From Ureibacillus chungkukjangi (GTDB taxonomy: Bacteria > Bacillota > Bacilli > Bacillales_A > Planococcaceae): a stretch of 64,000 bases of DNA. The notes under the pieces were generated by a model. That model was not told the origin of the DNA, did not search any database, and was given only the letters and a program-made list of their open reading frames with translations. Position numbers and translations under genes: made by a program. The DNA lies in contig NZ_QJTJ01000008.1 of NCBI RefSeq assembly GCF_003217295.1, positions 1 to 64,000 on the forward strand, read 5' to 3'. Below, in pieces: positions 1 through 8,135 of the stretch (positions are counted from its first letter, which is position 1; each line of letters starts with the position of its first letter).

Positions 1-4
1 TGTG

Positions 5-24
5 AGGCTGGCAAGCCTTTTTTT
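5..24 (+). terminator. Rho-independent terminator of a gene left of the window
   Basis: A 5-bp stem (AGGCT/AGCCT) with a GGCA loop is followed by a run of seven T. It marks the end of an upstream transcription unit whose gene lies outside the window, and it separates that gene from the LytTR fragment that follows. Confidence 0.6.
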
Positions 25-92
25 GTTGAAACTTGAGTTGCAACGTTATGTACTTTTCCTTTTCAAAACTCTGTACTTCTATTTTGCACTAA

Positions 93-242
93 ACACACCG
101 CTCTTACATTGTGAACATTGACTATATTGATGAAATTCAACCAGATTCACATTCAACTTTCCTACTTATTATGAAGGATGGTACAAGAATTCCGGTGAGT
201 CAGCGTTATGCTAGCTATTTCCGCCGTTCTCTAGGCTTCTAA
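93..242 (+). pseudogene. C-terminal remnant of a LytTR-type DNA-binding domain
   Basis: An open frame of 49 codons ends at a TAA and translates to a typical C-terminal half of a LytTR domain: HRSYIVN, then DYIDEI, then LLIMKDGTRIPVS and RYASYF. In intact LytTR regulators this is the second half of the domain, preceded by more of the domain and usually by a receiver or membrane region. Here the frame is closed by a stop directly upstream (90-92), there is no start codon with a ribosome binding site, and a terminator lies at 5-24. Only a fragment therefore exists. The family call is recognition from motif; the idea that a larger gene decayed here is inference. Confidence 0.55.
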
Positions 243-323
243 TAACAGTTTTTTAATTTATGGGCTTTTATTAGCACAGCTTTAAATTATTTTAATATAA
301 GATTATAAACTTTTTATTATATC

Positions 324-348
324 GACCTTTGCACATTGTGCAAAGGTC
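324..348 (+). terminator. Perfect 11-bp hairpin, possible terminator
   Basis: An 11-bp perfect inverted repeat (GACCTTTGCAC/GTGCAAAGGTC) with a 3-base loop is followed by an AT-rich tail with only short T runs. It may be the old terminator of the decayed LytTR gene. It could also be a protein-binding palindrome. Confidence 0.4.
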
Positions 349-505
349 ATTTGTATATTTATACACCGTCTAATTTCTCTTTTTTCTCTTACGGGTTTCT
401 ATATCAATCGAAATATCTATATTTTTCTCGAAAAAACATTTTTTAAGCACTTTCATGCGTTTTATGGAGATTTTGTGACATTTCAATGCTATTATACATT
501 ATACA

Positions 506-525
506 AGTTGAAATTTATTTCAACT
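506..525 (+). promoter_or_regulatory. Perfect 9-2-9 palindrome upstream of the CoA-transferase gene
   Basis: AGTTGAAAT-TT-ATTTCAACT is a perfect inverted repeat about 65 bases before the start codon. It lies just after AT-rich TATACA-like hexamers at 493-505 that could serve as a -10 element. The position suits an operator for a dimeric repressor. No regulator family is assigned. Confidence 0.45.
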
Positions 526-588
526 AAGTTAATAGAAAATAACAAACAGTTTTCTCTTTACTTTCTAATATAGGGGAGGATTTTTTTT

Positions 589-2109
589 ATGGATCCACGT
601 GTTGAAAAACGTTTAGGTTTGAAAGAATTATTAAATAAAGTAGTTTCTGCAGAACAAGCTGCTGCACTTATTAATGATGGTGATGTAGTTGGTATGAGTG
701 GTTTCACTCGCGCTGGTGATGCGAAAGTTGTCCCAATGGCGTTAGTTGAACGTGCAAAAAATGAAAAATTCAAAATTGATGTATATACTGGTGCTTCTCT
801 TGGACCAGAAGTGGATAACTTCTTAGCTGGAGCTGGAGTTATTCGCAAGCGCGGACCTTTCCAAGGCGATAAAGGTATCCGTACTCAAATTAACACTGGT
901 GACATTCTATATGTAGATGCTCATCTTTCTCACAACGCTGAATTAGTTCGCCAAGGTATTATCGGACCAATCAAGCATTTAATTTTAGAAGCTGCTGCAA
1001 TTACTGAAGATGGTTTAATCATTCCAACAACTTCAGTAGGTAACTCACCAATTTTTGCTGAGTATGCAGAAAACATTATTATCGAGCTAAATATTGCTCA
1101 TCCAGAGAGCTTAATCGGTATTCACGATATTTATGTACCAGGACCACAAGGAGAGCGTGAAGCAATCCCAATGACTGATGCTGTTAAACGTATTGGTGAT
1201 ATCGGTATAAAAGTTGATCCTGCTAAAATTAAAGCAATCGTTATTTCTGAAGAGCCAGATGCTCCTTCACTAATCGTACCACCAGATGAAGAAACTCAAG
1301 ATATGGCAAACATTTTATTAGACTTCTTCCGCAACGAAATTAAAGAAGGTCGCTTAACTAACAAATTAATGCCACTTCAATCAGGTGTAGGTTCTGTAGC
1401 AAATGCTGTATTAGACGGATTTGCCAACTCAGAATTTGAAGATTTAGTTGTTGCATCTGAAGTACTTCAAGATGCTGTATTCAATTTAATCGATGCTGGT
1501 AAAGTAAGCTTCGCTGCTGCTACTTCAATTACAATTTCTGAAGAGCTTCAGAAAAAAGTTTACGGAAACCTTGAAAAATATGCGGACAAATTAGTTTTAC
1601 GTCCACAAGAAATTTCTAACCACCCAGAAGTTATCCGTCGACTCGGCTTAATTTCTATCAACACTGCTTTAGAGTTAGATATTTATGGAAATGTTAACTC
1701 AACGCATGTTAGTGGAACTAGTATGATGAACGGTATCGGTGGTTCAGGAGATTTCGCACGTAATGCTCGACTAGGTATTTTCGTAACTAAGTCTTATGCT
1801 AAAGGTGGCGCTATTTCATCAATCGTACCAATGGTATCTCACGTAGACCATACTGAGCATGATGTGGATGTTATCGTTACTGAACAAGGTATTGCTGACT
1901 TACGTGGCCTAGCTCCAAAAGAACGTGTACCTTTAATCATTGAAAACTGTGCACACCCAGATTTCAAAGAGCAATTATGGGATTACTACAACCGCGCAGT
2001 TGAAGCAACAAACAATGCTCAAACTCCTCACATTTTAGAGGAAGCTCTTTCTTGGCATGTAAACCTTGCTAAAAACAAAACAATGAAAAAAGAAATTACA
2101 AAAGCTTAA
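589..2109 (+). CDS. Succinate/acetyl-CoA CoA-transferase (acetyl-CoA hydrolase/transferase family)
   Basis: A 506-aa cytoplasmic class I CoA-transferase, resembling AarC/ScpC/Cat1 enzymes that move CoA between acyl-CoA and acetate or succinate. The glutamate expected to form the CoA thioester is visible in ASEVLQD at residue 291, preceded by QSGVGSVANAV (264-274). The family signature GIGGSGDFARNA lies at 382-393. Length matches the family (about 500 aa). The start is supported by AGGGGAGGA eight bases upstream. The gene is monocistronic, with a palindrome in the leader and a strong terminator at 2121. Physiological direction (acetate handling or a modified TCA step) cannot be read from sequence. 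Confidence 0.9.
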   Translation: MDPRVEKRLGLKELLNKVVSAEQAAALINDGDVVGMSGFTRAGDAKVVPMALVERAKNEKFKIDVYTGASLGPEVDNFLAGAGVIRKRGPFQGDKGIRTQINTGDILYVDAHLSHNAELVRQGIIGPIKHLILEAAAITEDGLIIPTTSVGNSPIFAEYAENIIIELNIAHPESLIGIHDIYVPGPQGEREAIPMTDAVKRIGDIGIKVDPAKIKAIVISEEPDAPSLIVPPDEETQDMANILLDFFRNEIKEGRLTNKLMPLQSGVGSVANAVLDGFANSEFEDLVVASEVLQDAVFNLIDAGKVSFAAATSITISEELQKKVYGNLEKYADKLVLRPQEISNHPEVIRRLGLISINTALELDIYGNVNSTHVSGTSMMNGIGGSGDFARNARLGIFVTKSYAKGGAISSIVPMVSHVDHTEHDVDVIVTEQGIADLRGLAPKERVPLIIENCAHPDFKEQLWDYYNRAVEATNNAQTPHILEEALSWHVNLAKNKTMKKEITKA

Positions 2110-2120
2110 TTGCATTTAAA

Positions 2121-2155
2121 GGGTAGCTTCACTTATGTGAGGCTACCCTTTTTTT
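2121..2155 (+). terminator. Terminator of the CoA-transferase gene
   Basis: A 12-bp stem with one G-T wobble (GGGTAGCTTCAC/GTGAGGCTACCC) and a TTAT loop is followed by seven T. Confidence 0.9.
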
Positions 2156-2291
2156 AATATAAAAGCTTTCCACTCTAACTTTACATATACCAAAATTTAC
2201 ATTAATGTTATAATATCTTAAAAATTGTTAATATTTTGTTAATTTTAGAAAATAACCTATTTACAATTAATACGTTAATTGAGGAAAAGAG

Positions 2292-4109
2292 TTGATATTA
2301 TTGACTGTTATCAAAAAACATTGGCTTCTTATTTTATTAGTAGTGTTATTCCTTCTAGCACCAGCTATAGAAATTATTCTCTTTCAATATTTATATTCAA
2401 GAGATTTAGCCGTTGTACTTCAATGGCTAGGGAATAATAAATTCTGGGTAATCTTCTTTACTTATCTACTAATTTTGTCGGTCCAATTATTGATTTATAG
2501 TGTTTTCAATAATATTTCCATCTCTTTGTCCATTACATTCATAGTTTTCACCTTGATGAATGTAGTCAATTATTATAAGCTCCAAATATTAAATGAACCT
2601 CTATACCCTTGGGATTTATTCTTATACGAACAACTAGTAGACTTACTTCCCTTAGTAGCGAAGGTTGTAGATTTAAAATACCTATTTTTATTAATTATTT
2701 TAATAGCTCTGTTAGTTCTATTCTGTAAATTTATGCCTAACTATAAAGCCAAGTGGATACCAAGAGTCATTTTGCTTATTTGTTCTTTACTAGTCATAGT
2801 CGGCTTTACACTGAATGACAAAGCTCCAACTAAGCAAGTATTTGCAAAGTATGGAATCAGCAATGCCCTTTCTACCCCTAAAACTAATGTAACGATAAAT
2901 GGCTTAATCTTATCTTTTGTTTTATACATGCCTGATGTGTTTATCGAAAAACCAAAGGGCTATTCAGAAAAAGCCATTAAAGAAATTGCAGATTCTATCG
3001 ATATAGATGTAAATCCTGTAAACAATATAAAGCCCAATGTAATTATTGTTATGAGTGAATCTCTTTTTGATATTACTAAACTCAAATCAGTTGAATTTAA
3101 TAAAGATCCACTTCCTACCATTCGTCACTATATGAACAGTACACTTCTATCCCCTACTTTTGGCGGTGGGACTTCAAGTGTAGAATTCGAGGCATTAACA
3201 GGTCTATCGAATGTATTTTTACCTAGTGGCTCTAGTGCTTATCAGCAATACATCAAGAAAGAAACACCCTCTATGGCTAGTGTTTTTGAAAATATAGGAT
3301 ACTATCCATTTGCTCTACACACATATCACGGCTGGTATTGGAACCGAGAAAATGTCTATGATTTATTAGGATTTGACGATTTCATATCAGGTGAGGATTT
3401 AGCAGACTCACCTATTAAAGGCCAATATATCGGAGATGCAACCATTACTAATGAAATCATCAGTAAAGTTGAGGAGAAAGAAGAGCCAATTTTTGTATAT
3501 GCTGTGACTATGCAAAACCATAGTCCTTATGTTACGGATCTATATGAAGAAAATTCTATAATAGTGGAAAATGAATTCTCTGACAGTACCAAAGGGATGA
3601 TTGAAACCTATGCAACCGGCATCTCTGACTCAGATTATGAATTAAGTCGAATGATTGATTATTTTAACAATAGCAAGGAGCCCACTCTTATTGTTCTGTT
3701 TGGAGATCATCTCCCTTCACTAGGTACAGAAATGGCTGTATACAACGAAACCGGCTACCTTAATAAAGAAAGCTCGTTCTTGGAAGGACAGTACCTTACG
3801 AGGCAGACACCATTATTAGTTTGGAGAAATTTTGGACATTCGATTGAAATACCAGAACTATTAAGCCCTGCGTTTCTATCTCCTTTTATCTTTGAAAATG
3901 CTGGTTTAGAAATGCCAAAATATTATCAGTTCTTAAAAAATTATGCTACACAATTACCCGGCTATATTAATTCAGTGAAGGTTGATAAAAACGGTGAATT
4001 ATTTAGTGAAACCCCTGCCGATATGCGAGAATTGGAAGAAATGTATGAGATGATACAATACGATTTACTATTCGGCAAACAATACTCAAAAAAATACCTT
4101 TTCGATTAA
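2292..4109 (+). CDS. LTA synthase family membrane sulfatase/phosphoglycerol transferase
   Basis: A 605-aa membrane protein starting with TTG, with GAGG seven bases upstream. About five hydrophobic segments fill residues 10-175, followed by an extracellular sulfatase-fold domain. Visible catalytic-type motifs are NVIIVMSES (249-257), GGGTSSVEFE with the likely nucleophile Thr294, HTYHGWYWN, and GDH with Asp472-His473. This is the plan of lipoteichoic-acid synthase and related phosphoglycerol transferases. The wording of the motifs fits the broader 'LTA synthase family' better than canonical LtaS, so the polymer it acts on is not certain. It is a single gene ended by a bidirectional terminator. 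Confidence 0.82.
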   Translation: MILLTVIKKHWLLILLVVLFLLAPAIEIILFQYLYSRDLAVVLQWLGNNKFWVIFFTYLLILSVQLLIYSVFNNISISLSITFIVFTLMNVVNYYKLQILNEPLYPWDLFLYEQLVDLLPLVAKVVDLKYLFLLIILIALLVLFCKFMPNYKAKWIPRVILLICSLLVIVGFTLNDKAPTKQVFAKYGISNALSTPKTNVTINGLILSFVLYMPDVFIEKPKGYSEKAIKEIADSIDIDVNPVNNIKPNVIIVMSESLFDITKLKSVEFNKDPLPTIRHYMNSTLLSPTFGGGTSSVEFEALTGLSNVFLPSGSSAYQQYIKKETPSMASVFENIGYYPFALHTYHGWYWNRENVYDLLGFDDFISGEDLADSPIKGQYIGDATITNEIISKVEEKEEPIFVYAVTMQNHSPYVTDLYEENSIIVENEFSDSTKGMIETYATGISDSDYELSRMIDYFNNSKEPTLIVLFGDHLPSLGTEMAVYNETGYLNKESSFLEGQYLTRQTPLLVWRNFGHSIEIPELLSPAFLSPFIFENAGLEMPKYYQFLKNYATQLPGYINSVKVDKNGELFSETPADMRELEEMYEMIQYDLLFGKQYSKKYLFD

Positions 4110-4110
4110 A

Positions 4111-4146
4111 AGAAAAAACGACAACCAAAATAGTTGTCGTTTTTTC
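4111..4146. terminator. Bidirectional terminator between convergent genes
   Basis: An inverted repeat (ACGACAAC/GTTGTCGT core) is flanked by A-run and T-run, giving U-tails in both directions. It serves the sulfatase gene (plus) and the small gene on minus. Confidence 0.85.
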
Positions 4147-4150
4147 TATT

Positions 4151-4441
4151 TTAATGAACCTGCTTTTGATCGCTTTCATTGTAATAGGCTAGAGCGGTTT
4201 GTCCTCCACCTTCAGAGATAAAGTTGTTTTCTCGGATTTTTGTAGATGTAGGGCCTGCTGCTGTTTCTGCAATTTCTTTTAATGAGTTATATTTATTATT
4301 TGTATGCGAACCAAAGAATTGTGCCTTCATGTCTTTTAAAAATTTAACCGTATAATCACGATTTTTCTTTTTACTTAAAAATGAAGCTGCACCAGCGACT
4401 AATGCTGTCATTACAACACCTTTTCCTTTAAGCTTTGCCAT
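4151..4441 (-). CDS. Small conserved-looking hypothetical protein
   Basis: A 96-aa basic protein starting MAKLKGKG. A longer frame begins 15 bases upstream, but GGAGGGG lies inside that extension and sits seven bases before the ATG at 4441, so the shorter start is chosen. Residues 8-25 form a short hydrophobic stretch (VVMTALVAGAASFL) followed by lysines. The remainder is polar with no motif I recognise. It may be membrane-associated in the manner of YtxH-like proteins, but there is no real family match. Function unknown. Confidence 0.7.
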   Translation of the reverse strand: MAKLKGKGVVMTALVAGAASFLSKKKNRDYTVKFLKDMKAQFFGSHTNNKYNSLKEIAETAAGPTSTKIRENNFISEGGGQTALAYYNESDQKQVH

Positions 4442-4683
4442 CATTATCCCCTCCATAAAAGTGTTATAGTTTATATTTCCCTAAAATAGCTCATTTAAAC
4501 TTTATTTTCTTGTTTAGATTCTATCAAAATGTGGAAAGAATAAAATTCAAAGCTCAAAAATGAATAATTTTGGATTTGATGAATATCTAATATTAATAGT
4601 TAAAAGTTTATTTACCAATATTCAAACTAGTGTACGCTCCTAAGATATAGTTTAAAACCAAAATATAATTTAAGGAGGAAATA

Positions 4684-4794
4684 TTGCTGATGAATAACAA
4701 AGAAATTACTTATGATTGGAAAGAGGTCACTTCACTTATTGTTGCCTCAACACTTCTAACTACATTTATTTATGGATTTACTTTTTTTTATTAA
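4684..4794 (+). CDS. Small membrane protein, 34-36 aa
   Basis: A short ORF with near-perfect AGGAGG at 4673-4678. TTG at 4684 is five bases from it and ATG at 4690 is eleven bases away, in the same frame; either could start. The product begins MNNKEITYDWKEVTS and continues with a single hydrophobic segment (LIVASTLLTTFIYGFTFFY) to the C-terminus. It has its own terminator 15 bases after the stop. A strong Shine-Dalgarno sequence, a clean membrane segment and a dedicated terminator together argue for a real gene. I do not recognise the family. Confidence 0.6.
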   Translation: MLMNNKEITYDWKEVTSLIVASTLLTTFIYGFTFFY

Positions 4795-4808
4795 ATTGCC
4801 CCTTTTAA

Positions 4809-4848
4809 ATAAGCTTAATCGTTATAAAATGCGATTAAGCTTATTTTT
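4809..4848 (+). terminator. Terminator of the small membrane ORF
   Basis: A 13-bp stem (ATAAGCTTAATCG/CGATTAAGCTTAT) with a 10-base loop is followed by TTTTTG. Confidence 0.8.
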
Positions 4849-4865
4849 GTTTTTACTTTTATCTG

Positions 4866-4914
4866 TACAAAAAAGTACCTAATTGTAGTAAAGCTACAAT
4901 TAGGTACTCATTTT
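4866..4914. terminator. Bidirectional terminator
   Basis: A perfect 15-bp stem at 4874-4888/4894-4908 with a TAAAG loop is flanked by an A-run on the left and a T-run on the right. It ends the minus-strand acetyltransferase gene and backs up the sORF terminator. Confidence 0.85.
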
Positions 4915-4917
4915 TTA

Positions 4918-5199
4918 TTATGCTTTAATATCATTATAAGCTTCACTTTTTTCAAATGCAGACACTACATATGAGCAGATAGCATTCATCCTCAAATCAT
5001 TCTCTCTAGCATAATCAGCTGCTCTGTCTAGCAATTTTTTTGCTACCCCTTGACCTCGCAACGCATTTGAAACATAGGTATGGTTCATATCCATAATATG
5101 ATTATTCTCTACCCATTCAATTTCAGCTAGTTTTTCCCCTTCTTGTACATACTCAAACGCAAAATGTTTTGGACTTTTTTCAATTAGTTTAAAATCCAT
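4918..5199 (-). CDS. GCN5-related N-acetyltransferase, short YjdJ-type
   Basis: A 93-aa protein of the minimal GNAT class (PF14542 type). The acetyl-CoA binding segment is visible as LRGQGVAKKLLDRAADYA, followed by ICSYV near the C-terminus. GGAGGG sits six bases before ATG 5199; two earlier in-frame ATGs overlap that ribosome binding site and are rejected. It is a single gene. Substrate is not predictable; members are small stand-alone acetyltransferases. Confidence 0.82.
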   Translation of the reverse strand: MDFKLIEKSPKHFAFEYVQEGEKLAEIEWVENNHIMDMNHTYVSNALRGQGVAKKLLDRAADYARENDLRMNAICSYVVSAFEKSEAYNDIKA

Positions 5200-5292
5200 G
5201 TTCATCCCTCCCATTTGCTAAAAATATATCATAGTTAGGTAACTAATGGTAATGATTCGCTTATTCAAACACAAATTCCCTCATACTTAATA

Positions 5293-6207
5293 CTACTTAA
5301 ACCACGATGAAACTGTATCAATTAACTTATTAAAGAAGTCCTTCACACCGTTCCAGAAGCCTTCATCTTGAAGTAGCTCTCCATATTTATCTTGAAATGT
5401 TGTTGCTAAATCAGATAATTGGTCTGATAGCTTTGAAAAGTCAATATCAAGCTGACTAATACGATTCATTAGGTCCACTAATATTTGACGATCTTGCTCA
5501 CTTAATTCAATATTTAACTTTGCTAATTGATCTACAACGATTTGTTCTACCTCTTCTTTTGTAGCAGGATTTAACTCAGCAATTTGTTGTTTAATCCCTG
5601 TTAATAATTCTGCGATTTGTTCATCACTTATATTCGCATTTTCGGCAATTTGAGTTGCTACAGAAAGCTCCTCATTCGCTACATCTGTACGTTCTGTATC
5701 TAATGTTTCACCTGTTTTTACCTCGTAAGCTTTGTATATACCAACAAGTGCAGAGTGACCAGTTACAGCTTTGGGTGCAGCAATTTCCACTGTTGCATCT
5801 TCAATTCCCGCCGTTAGCATTGCATTAGCATACATTTCAGATGTTACTTGAGTAATGTTATCTGGTGTAACAATACTAATGATAAGTCCTTTTCCTTTTT
5901 CTTCACGAGTGATTTTTGCAGAAGAATACATTCTCGAACTTGGGTTACTAGCACTAATATATTTAACTAAATCCTCACCAGAAACTGTGATTTCATCTAC
6001 CTCTGGATCCTTGTCTACTTGTAGCGCATCTTTTACAACTGCTTTTTCTTCCTCGGATAAATTTGCTCCGTAAACGACAATTGGTACTCCTAATTTTTCA
6101 TTTATAGCATTTTGGCTATTATTATCAGCAGCCAAGGCACTCATTGGCATAATAATTGAAACTATAAATAACCATGCTGTGATAATCGATAAATACTTTT
6201 GTTTCAT
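5293..6207 (-). CDS. ypuA: Secreted DUF1002 family protein, YpuA-like
   Basis: A 304-aa exported protein. Starting at ATG 6207 gives a clean signal peptide (MKQKYLS, hydrophobic core, MSALAAD cleavage region near residue 27). The upstream extension lacks this and overlaps AAAGGGG. The mature part begins with the DUF1002 core (LGVPIVVYGANLS, VKYIS, VTPDNIT, AAPKAVTGHSALVGIYKAYE) and continues with a long helical region (about 180-285), then an amphipathic C-terminus rich in W and F. B. subtilis YpuA is the reference member; its role is unknown, with cell-envelope links assumed. It is a single gene on this strand. Confidence 0.82.
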   Translation of the reverse strand: MKQKYLSIITAWLFIVSIIMPMSALAADNNSQNAINEKLGVPIVVYGANLSEEEKAVVKDALQVDKDPEVDEITVSGEDLVKYISASNPSSRMYSSAKITREEKGKGLIISIVTPDNITQVTSEMYANAMLTAGIEDATVEIAAPKAVTGHSALVGIYKAYEVKTGETLDTERTDVANEELSVATQIAENANISDEQIAELLTGIKQQIAELNPATKEEVEQIVVDQLAKLNIELSEQDRQILVDLMNRISQLDIDFSKLSDQLSDLATTFQDKYGELLQDEGFWNGVKDFFNKLIDTVSSWFK

Positions 6208-6318
6208 CCCAAGCATCCCCTTTTTATGTTTTTCAACAATTAGTACGTAAAAAAAAGTAAAAGGTTCCAATCCGTCCTTCTCTTGATTTCAAATTGTAAA
6301 CATTAGCTTTATGAACAA

Positions 6319-6360
6319 AGTAAGCTGTGACACAATATTAATGACTGGCCACAGCTTATT
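6319..6360 (-). terminator. Terminator-like hairpin after cvfB
   Basis: Eight-bp arms AAGCTGTG/CACAGCTT with a long loop, and a weak T-tail on the minus strand. Confidence 0.45.
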
Positions 6361-6368
6361 CTTATTCT

Positions 6369-7223
6369 CTATAAAATTTCTGTCCAACCATCTTGTTGCT
6401 TAACCTTACCGGCCTTCATCAACGTCCCTAGCGCTCTTTTAAAGGCACCTTTACTCATATGGAACATTTCAGTTATTTCTTCTGGTGCAGACTTGTCACC
6501 AAATGGCATTTTCCCACCAACGCTTTGTAAGTATGCAAATACCGCCTCGGCATCTTGTCCTAGTCTTTCATGCTTTCGAGGAAGTAAAGAGCCGTTTAAT
6601 GATGAATCTTCTTTTACCGCGATAACTCGTACTTCTACTTCTTCACCAAGTCTTGGCTCAGCTTCCATTTCGGTATTATGAACAAAAATTCGATATGGTT
6701 CTTCCGTTCCAAGTAAGAAAGCTCCTACAGGTAATAAACGGTAAGGGCGTGCCTTGATATTTTTGTTATGCATTTCTTCATAGGCGCCTTCATATATTTC
6801 GTTCACCTTTTCTTCTGTTACTAAACGGCCAAATAAATCCCCATTGCGATCTGTACGTAATGTTAAATAGAGATGGTCTCCAACCTCTGGCCATACACTT
6901 TCTAATGGAGGTAAATCCTCTTCTTTTACTAAAACTTCTCGAGATGAACCGATGTCAACAAATGCTCCCTCTTTCGTTACCTTGATAACTCGAGCCCAGC
7001 CATAATCACCCTGTAGGATCGCTGGAATAGCTGTTGTTGCTTGTAAATTGCCACGACGATCTGCATATAAGAAAACCTTTACTCGTTCGCCTGCCACTAG
7101 AGGCGTTAATATATCAGAACTATTTAAAGGGATTTCTACATGACCATCTGTTAATATCCACTTTGACCCTTGCTCCTCTAATACTGTTAACTCAACAACT
7201 TGACCTGATTGTAATTCGCTCAA
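6369..7223 (-). CDS. cvfB: CvfB/YitL family S1 RNA-binding protein
   Basis: A 284-aa protein with three S1-like OB folds (about 5-62, 68-135 and 150-215; the second carries GDYGWARVIKVTKEGAFVDIG) and a C-terminal winged helix (about 222-284) that reads EITEMFHMSKGAFKRALGTLMKAGKV. This is the full CvfB layout. The Staphylococcus aureus member influences virulence gene expression through RNA binding. The start is TTG, with GGAAAGG ten bases upstream. It follows mntR by 38 bases on the same strand, so the two are likely co-transcribed. Confidence 0.9.
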   Translation of the reverse strand: MSELQSGQVVELTVLEEQGSKWILTDGHVEIPLNSSDILTPLVAGERVKVFLYADRRGNLQATTAIPAILQGDYGWARVIKVTKEGAFVDIGSSREVLVKEEDLPPLESVWPEVGDHLYLTLRTDRNGDLFGRLVTEEKVNEIYEGAYEEMHNKNIKARPYRLLPVGAFLLGTEEPYRIFVHNTEMEAEPRLGEEVEVRVIAVKEDSSLNGSLLPRKHERLGQDAEAVFAYLQSVGGKMPFGDKSAPEEITEMFHMSKGAFKRALGTLMKAGKVKQQDGWTEIL

Positions 7224-7261
7224 TTTTGTTTTTCCTTTCCACTTTTAAATCCTGAAGTGTT

Positions 7262-7672
7262 TTATTGTTCTTTCATTGCTTCTAATCTTTTAACTAGTTG
7301 TGTATCTTCTTCTAGCAATTGGACTAGGTCAGCTATTCGATCGATTGAATTCCAGCTTAAATGGTGTTCGATTCCTTCAACATCCTCATATATACGTTCC
7401 TCATCTACGCCAATTAGCCTTAAAAACTGCTCAAGTAATTCATGTCTTTTAACAAGACGTTTACCTAGTTTTTCACCCTTTGATGTTAATGTAAGTCCTC
7501 TATATTTTTCGTATATTAAATATCCGTCTTTATCTAATTTTTGCACCATTTTTGTTACTGAGGAAGGAAGAACAGATAATGCTTCAGCTATGTCCGACAC
7601 CCTCGCATATCCTTTATTTTCGATTAACAAATAAATTTGCTCGATATGATCCTCCATACTAGGTGTTGGCAT
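7262..7672 (-). CDS. mntR: Manganese-responsive transcriptional regulator MntR
   Basis: A 136-aa DtxR-family repressor, strikingly close to B. subtilis MntR as I know it. A winged helix is followed by a dimerisation domain. All metal ligands are present at canonical numbering if the protein starts MPTPSMED: Asp8, Glu11, His77, Glu99, Glu102 and His103. That numbering, and GAGGAG upstream, fix the start at 7672 rather than the longer frame. MntR binds Mn2+ and represses manganese uptake genes; none of those transporters is in the window. It leads a probable mntR-cvfB operon. Confidence 0.96.
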   Translation of the reverse strand: MPTPSMEDHIEQIYLLIENKGYARVSDIAEALSVLPSSVTKMVQKLDKDGYLIYEKYRGLTLTSKGEKLGKRLVKRHELLEQFLRLIGVDEERIYEDVEGIEHHLSWNSIDRIADLVQLLEEDTQLVKRLEAMKEQ

Positions 7673-7785
7673 AACAAGTCTCCTCACTTTCAAAATATCA
7701 GTTTAATTTTACTACAACACTCCCTAAAAAGGTAACTTAAAACAATAAGCAGGGGGGTTATCTTGTATTTAAATTAAACTTGAAG

Positions 7786-7830
7786 AAAAATGTCCAAAAA
7801 GTCTTTGAAGGACTAATTGGACATTTTAGA
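7786..7830 (-). terminator. Terminator overlapping the comFB stop
   Basis: Long hairpin AAAATGTCC...GGACATTTT with an inner AGTC/GACT stem. On the minus strand a T-run follows. The comFB stop codon lies within the arm. Confidence 0.7.
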
Positions 7831-8110
7831 TTGTATGGTTAGGTTTTTTTCCAACTGTATGGATTGCTACGATTATTTTTTTATTTATTAACTCGATATG
7901 CTCGGGTGTTTTTAATGTAAGATACGCTTCTTCTCTAGCAGCACTAGTTGATACATAATAAGTCGGCAAATGATTTAAAGCATCTGCCGAAATATTCATT
8001 TGACAGAAATCACAATCGCAAAATGTTTGATAGTCAGGGCTATGTAACAAAAACCTTACAAGACCCTGCACAATTTCTTCTGTTACATTTAATAATATTG
8101 GCTTTGACAA
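7826..8110 (-). CDS. comFB: ComFB-like late competence family protein
   Basis: A 94-aa protein with the ComFB pattern: NVTEEIVQGLV, a Cys cluster CDCDFC (Cys31, Cys33, Cys36) and the conserved ADALNHLPTYYVST. In B. subtilis comFB sits between comFA and comFC, but here it lies 25 bases after exoA, away from competence genes. The start is TTG with only a weak ribosome binding site. Function of ComFB is unsettled even in B. subtilis; the Cys cluster suggests metal binding. Confidence 0.78.
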   Translation of the reverse strand: MSKPILLNVTEEIVQGLVRFLLHSPDYQTFCDCDFCQMNISADALNHLPTYYVSTSAAREEAYLTLKTPEHIELINKKIIVAIHTVGKKPNHTI

Positions 8111-8135
8111 AGATTTCGCCTACCTACATATATTT

